From Holophagae bacterium (GTDB taxonomy: Bacteria > Acidobacteriota > Thermoanaerobaculia > Thermoanaerobaculales > Sulfomarinibacteraceae), in NCBI GenBank assembly GCA_030637505.1, contig DAOWGJ010000355.1, positions 1 through 7,187 of the forward strand: a DNA stretch of 7,187 bases, read 5' to 3'. The translations under genes were made by a program, and so were the position numbers. Positions 5,129 to 7,187 of this stretch are shown in pieces. Each line of letters starts with the position of its first letter. The stretch's first letter is position 1. The notes below the pieces were generated by a model, which saw only the letters and a list, made by a program, of their open reading frames with translations, did no database searches and was not told where the DNA came from.

Positions 5129-6901
5129 CTATGGTATCGCCAATACCTGCCCCGGGTAGATCGTGCTGCGCGTGCCGAGCCCATTGCCTCTGAGCAGGGC
5201 CGACAGGGAAACGCCGTGGCGGGATGCGATGCCGCCGGGAGTGTCACCCTTCTTGACGGTGTAGCGCTTGAGGTCTGAACGGGACCCGGCGGTGACTTTG
5301 AGATTTTGCCCGGGGTGGATTGTGTTTGAGGAGAGTTTGTTGTCCCGGCGAATGCGGTCCACTGTCGTGCTGTACCGTCTGGCGATCGAATAGAGGGAGT
5401 CGCCCCGCCGAACGGTGTGGGTTCCGGAGACCGGGTTGAAGGTCGCCGCCGAGGCAATGGCGCCACCCCTGCTGGTCGGGACCTTGAGCCTCTGACCGGG
5501 CCAGATCCGGTTGGCGGACCGCAGATTGTTCGATCGCATGATGGCGTTGATCGATGTGCCGTAGCGCCGGGCGATGTGGGACAGGGTCTCGCCCCGGCGG
5601 ACCCGGTGGGTCGCATAGGCCGGTTGGGGTGGACTCCATACAGGGATGGCCTCGATCGCTGCAACGATGGTTGTCTGCCGGTCAATAGGAACCTTCAGCT
5701 GATATGGTCCCTTGGGTGTTGCACCGCGACGCAATTCGGAGTTGAGAGCCTGGAGCGATCCCTTGGGCAGGTTGAGCTGAGCGTCCAGCTGTTCCAGCTT
5801 GAGTGCCTTGTCGATTTGAACATGATTCCAGTCGGGCAGGGGCGCCGAGGCTTGAGGCAGGACCACGCCGTACTTTGCCGGGTCCTGGACGATCATCAAG
5901 GTTGCAAAGAACCGGGGAACGTAGCGGCGGGTCTCCCGCGGCAGCATGGAATACAGATCCCAGAAGTCCAGGTACTGGCTGGGATTGCTCCGCTGTAATC
6001 TGGCGACCCGGCCTTCGCCGCAGTTGTAGGCCGCAAGAGCCTTGGGCCAGTCTCCGAACATGTCGTGCAGGTCCGTCAGGTAGCCGATGGCGGCGTCGGT
6101 GGACTTCTCCGGGTCCATCCTTTCTTCGATCCAGTAATCCCGGGTCAGACCGTAACGCTGGCCGGTCGAACTGATGAACTGCCACAGGCCAACAGCGGAG
6201 GCCCGTGAATAAGCCTTGACCTTGTAGCCGCTCTCAACCAACGGCAGCCACGAAAGCTGGCTGGGAAGCCCTGCAGCCTCCAGTTTTTTCAGCATCATTT
6301 CCCGGTAGAGCCCGGACCTTTGATAGGACTCGATGAAAAAGGTGAGCTCTCCATTGGTGAAGGCCTTGATTTCGCGCTGAACCTCTGCGTTGTCGACTAT
6401 TTGGATTTCCAGGTCGAAAGAGGTTGCCGGACCGCCGGCAACTCTTTGAGACTCATACGTTCGCACGATCAGATCGGCGATCAAGCGGCGGATGTCCTCC
6501 CTCGCTTGGAGATAGGCCTGGTCGTGATTGGAGGGCAATTCGAGCATCAGGCGGTAGGCGCCATCCAGTGCGGCGATGGCATCGTCGACGTCTCCCTGGT
6601 CAAGGAATTCTCCGGCTGACCGACAGAGGTCGAGGGCCTCCTGTTGGGTTACTTCGGGGTCCGTCGTTTCGGTGGAGTCCGGCACGGAGTCCGACTGAGT
6701 GTTCTCACCATTGCCGGTTGTCGGTTCGACTTCAGGCGTTGGGAGAACCTCGGGGATTGCCGTCGGAGCAGGATGTTCGACGGGTGCCGGCGTCGGTGTT
6801 GCCGCCGGCGTTGGAGTGGCTGTTCGACAGCCGCCGAGGCCGAAAAGGGCCAAGATGACGATCAATACAAAGGTAAACGGGCAATGGTTACGATTCAGCA
6901 A
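5129..6901 (-). CDS. mltD: MltD-type membrane-bound lytic murein transglycosylase, lipoprotein with three LysM domains, 590 aa
   Basis: Cleaves the glycan strands of peptidoglycan to 1,6-anhydro products at the inner face of the outer membrane. MLNRNH plus a hydrophobic run ends in the lipobox LGGC (22-25), so Cys25 is the lipidated residue. Then come a Pro/Thr-rich linker (about 29-62), an acidic spacer (63-85), a helical region (86-155) and an SLT domain (about 180-345). That domain has the catalytic Glu223 in LPLVESGY, followed by SAVGLWQFISSTGQRYGL (235-252) and ALAAYNCGEGRV (288-299), all typical of MltD. Three LysM peptidoglycan-binding domains follow at about 431-475, 494-537 and 546-590, each with (R/K)(R/K)GD/ET near its start and PGQ near its end. 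The start is TTG at 6901, preceded at six bases by GAGGA (6908-6912), and gives a complete lipoprotein signal. The proline-rich linker is longer than in E. coli MltD. Confidence 0.95.
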   Translation of the reverse strand: MLNRNHCPFTFVLIVILALFGLGGCRTATPTPAATPTPAPVEHPAPTAIPEVLPTPEVEPTTGNGENTQSDSVPDSTETTDPEVTQQEALDLCRSAGEFLDQGDVDDAIAALDGAYRLMLELPSNHDQAYLQAREDIRRLIADLIVRTYESQRVAGGPATSFDLEIQIVDNAEVQREIKAFTNGELTFFIESYQRSGLYREMMLKKLEAAGLPSQLSWLPLVESGYKVKAYSRASAVGLWQFISSTGQRYGLTRDYWIEERMDPEKSTDAAIGYLTDLHDMFGDWPKALAAYNCGEGRVARLQRSNPSQYLDFWDLYSMLPRETRRYVPRFFATLMIVQDPAKYGVVLPQASAPLPDWNHVQIDKALKLEQLDAQLNLPKGSLQALNSELRRGATPKGPYQLKVPIDRQTTIVAAIEAIPVWSPPQPAYATHRVRRGETLSHIARRYGTSINAIMRSNNLRSANRIWPGQRLKVPTSRGGAIASAATFNPVSGTHTVRRGDSLYSIARRYSTTVDRIRRDNKLSSNTIHPGQNLKVTAGSRSDLKRYTVKKGDTPGGIASRHGVSLSALLRGNGLGTRSTIYPGQVLAIP

Positions 6902-6945
6902 AAGAGGTCCTCACGGGGTTTTGGTCGCTCAAGCGCGCCGCGAGC

Positions 6946-6974
6946 ATGATACCTGAAGTTTGAGGTTCGGTGAA
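6946..6974 (-). promoter_or_regulatory. Candidate sigma70-type promoter for the mltD-like gene
   Basis: On the minus strand TTCACC (6974-6969) and TATCAT (6951-6946) are separated by exactly 17 bases. They match the consensus at 4/6 and 5/6 positions. Transcription would start near 6938, giving a leader of about 37 bases to the TTG start. It sits in the 90-bp gap after the upstream gene, which suggests separate transcription, though read-through is possible. Confidence 0.5.
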
Positions 6975-6991
6975 AATCCGTGTGACGGTGG

Positions 6992-7187
6992 TCACCGGGA
7001 ATGCCCCAACGTCTCCCCGGTTCTGACCAGTATTTCCATGCCCTTGGTGCTGTGTTCGATCAGATCCTGGTCGATTTGGAGTCGGCCGGATCCAAGGCCC
7101 CGCACCCGGGTGGAAGCGCCGTAGTGGAAATAGCCCTTCGCGTCCATCTGCCCGAACGGGCCGTCGCCGTGGGTGTCGATGATTCCC
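6992..7187 (-). CDS. C-terminal fragment of an unrecognised protein (5' end outside window)
   Basis: The minus strand is open from the window edge to TGA at 6994-6992, giving 64 residues that begin GIIDTHGDGPFGQMDAKGYF and end RTGETLGHSR. It is in the same direction as the mltD-like gene, 90 bp upstream, and has coding character (no stops, GC-rich third positions by eye). The stretch FGQMDAKGYFHY faintly recalls the MDEDGYFxY motif near the C-terminus of acyl-CoA/AMP-forming ligases, but what follows does not fit that family, so I assign no function. Confidence 0.55.
   Translation of the reverse strand, partial: GIIDTHGDGPFGQMDAKGYFHYGASTRVRGLGSGRLQIDQDLIEHSTKGMEILVRTGETLGHSR

Noticed and set aside
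5417..5998. 193-codon plus-strand open frame opposite the lytic transglycosylase
   Set aside because: Antisense to conserved SLT and LysM coding sequence, so a shadow.
6979..6999. Terminator after the partial minus-strand gene
   Set aside because: GTGAC/GTCAC gives only a 5-bp stem that contains the stop codon, with a weak T tract after it.

Overview
The window looks like a piece of chromosome from a GC-rich, diderm, free-living bacterium. The evidence is a MltD-type lipoprotein murein transglycosylase, a secreted Asp-box propeller, and a tripartite C-terminal sorting signal of the IPTL/PEP-CTERM kind. A UGP2-type UDP-glucose pyrophosphorylase and repeat-littered intergenic DNA fit an environmental lineage such as Acidobacteriota or a deltaproteobacterial-type phylum. 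That placement is an inference, and there is no rRNA or marker gene to settle it.

Layout. 1-567 (+): the 3' end of a propeller-like surface protein with a C-terminal membrane anchor. 568-1127: non-coding, but structured. It holds a group II intron domain V relic on the minus strand (about 603-676), a roughly 200-bp imperfect palindrome (735-935) built around two REP-like hairpins, a degenerate octamer array (951-974), and about 150 bp in which I see no convincing promoter. 1128-3242 (+): an exported protein with 11 clear and 2 degenerate Asp-box (BNR) repeats. 3268-4665 (-): eukaryotic-type UTP-glucose-1-phosphate uridylyltransferase, convergent with the previous gene across 25 bp. 4666-5128: non-coding and almost wholly made of repeats. 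A long imperfect inverted repeat (4678-4746 and 5046-5110) encloses an internal extra copy of its outer motif, a GC-rich hairpin and a perfect REP-like inverted pair, and a heptamer array abuts the next gene. 5129-6901 (-): MltD-type lytic transglycosylase lipoprotein with three LysM domains, with a good candidate promoter at 6946-6974. 6992-7187 (-): the C-terminal end of an unrecognised protein.

The genes do not form one pathway. Two are cell-envelope or surface proteins, one recycles or remodels peptidoglycan, and UGP supplies UDP-glucose for glycans and envelope polysaccharide, so a loose envelope theme is the most that can be said. I see no defence system, CRISPR array, tRNA or intact mobile element. 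The most notable material is the nested inverted-repeat architecture of the two long intergenic regions.
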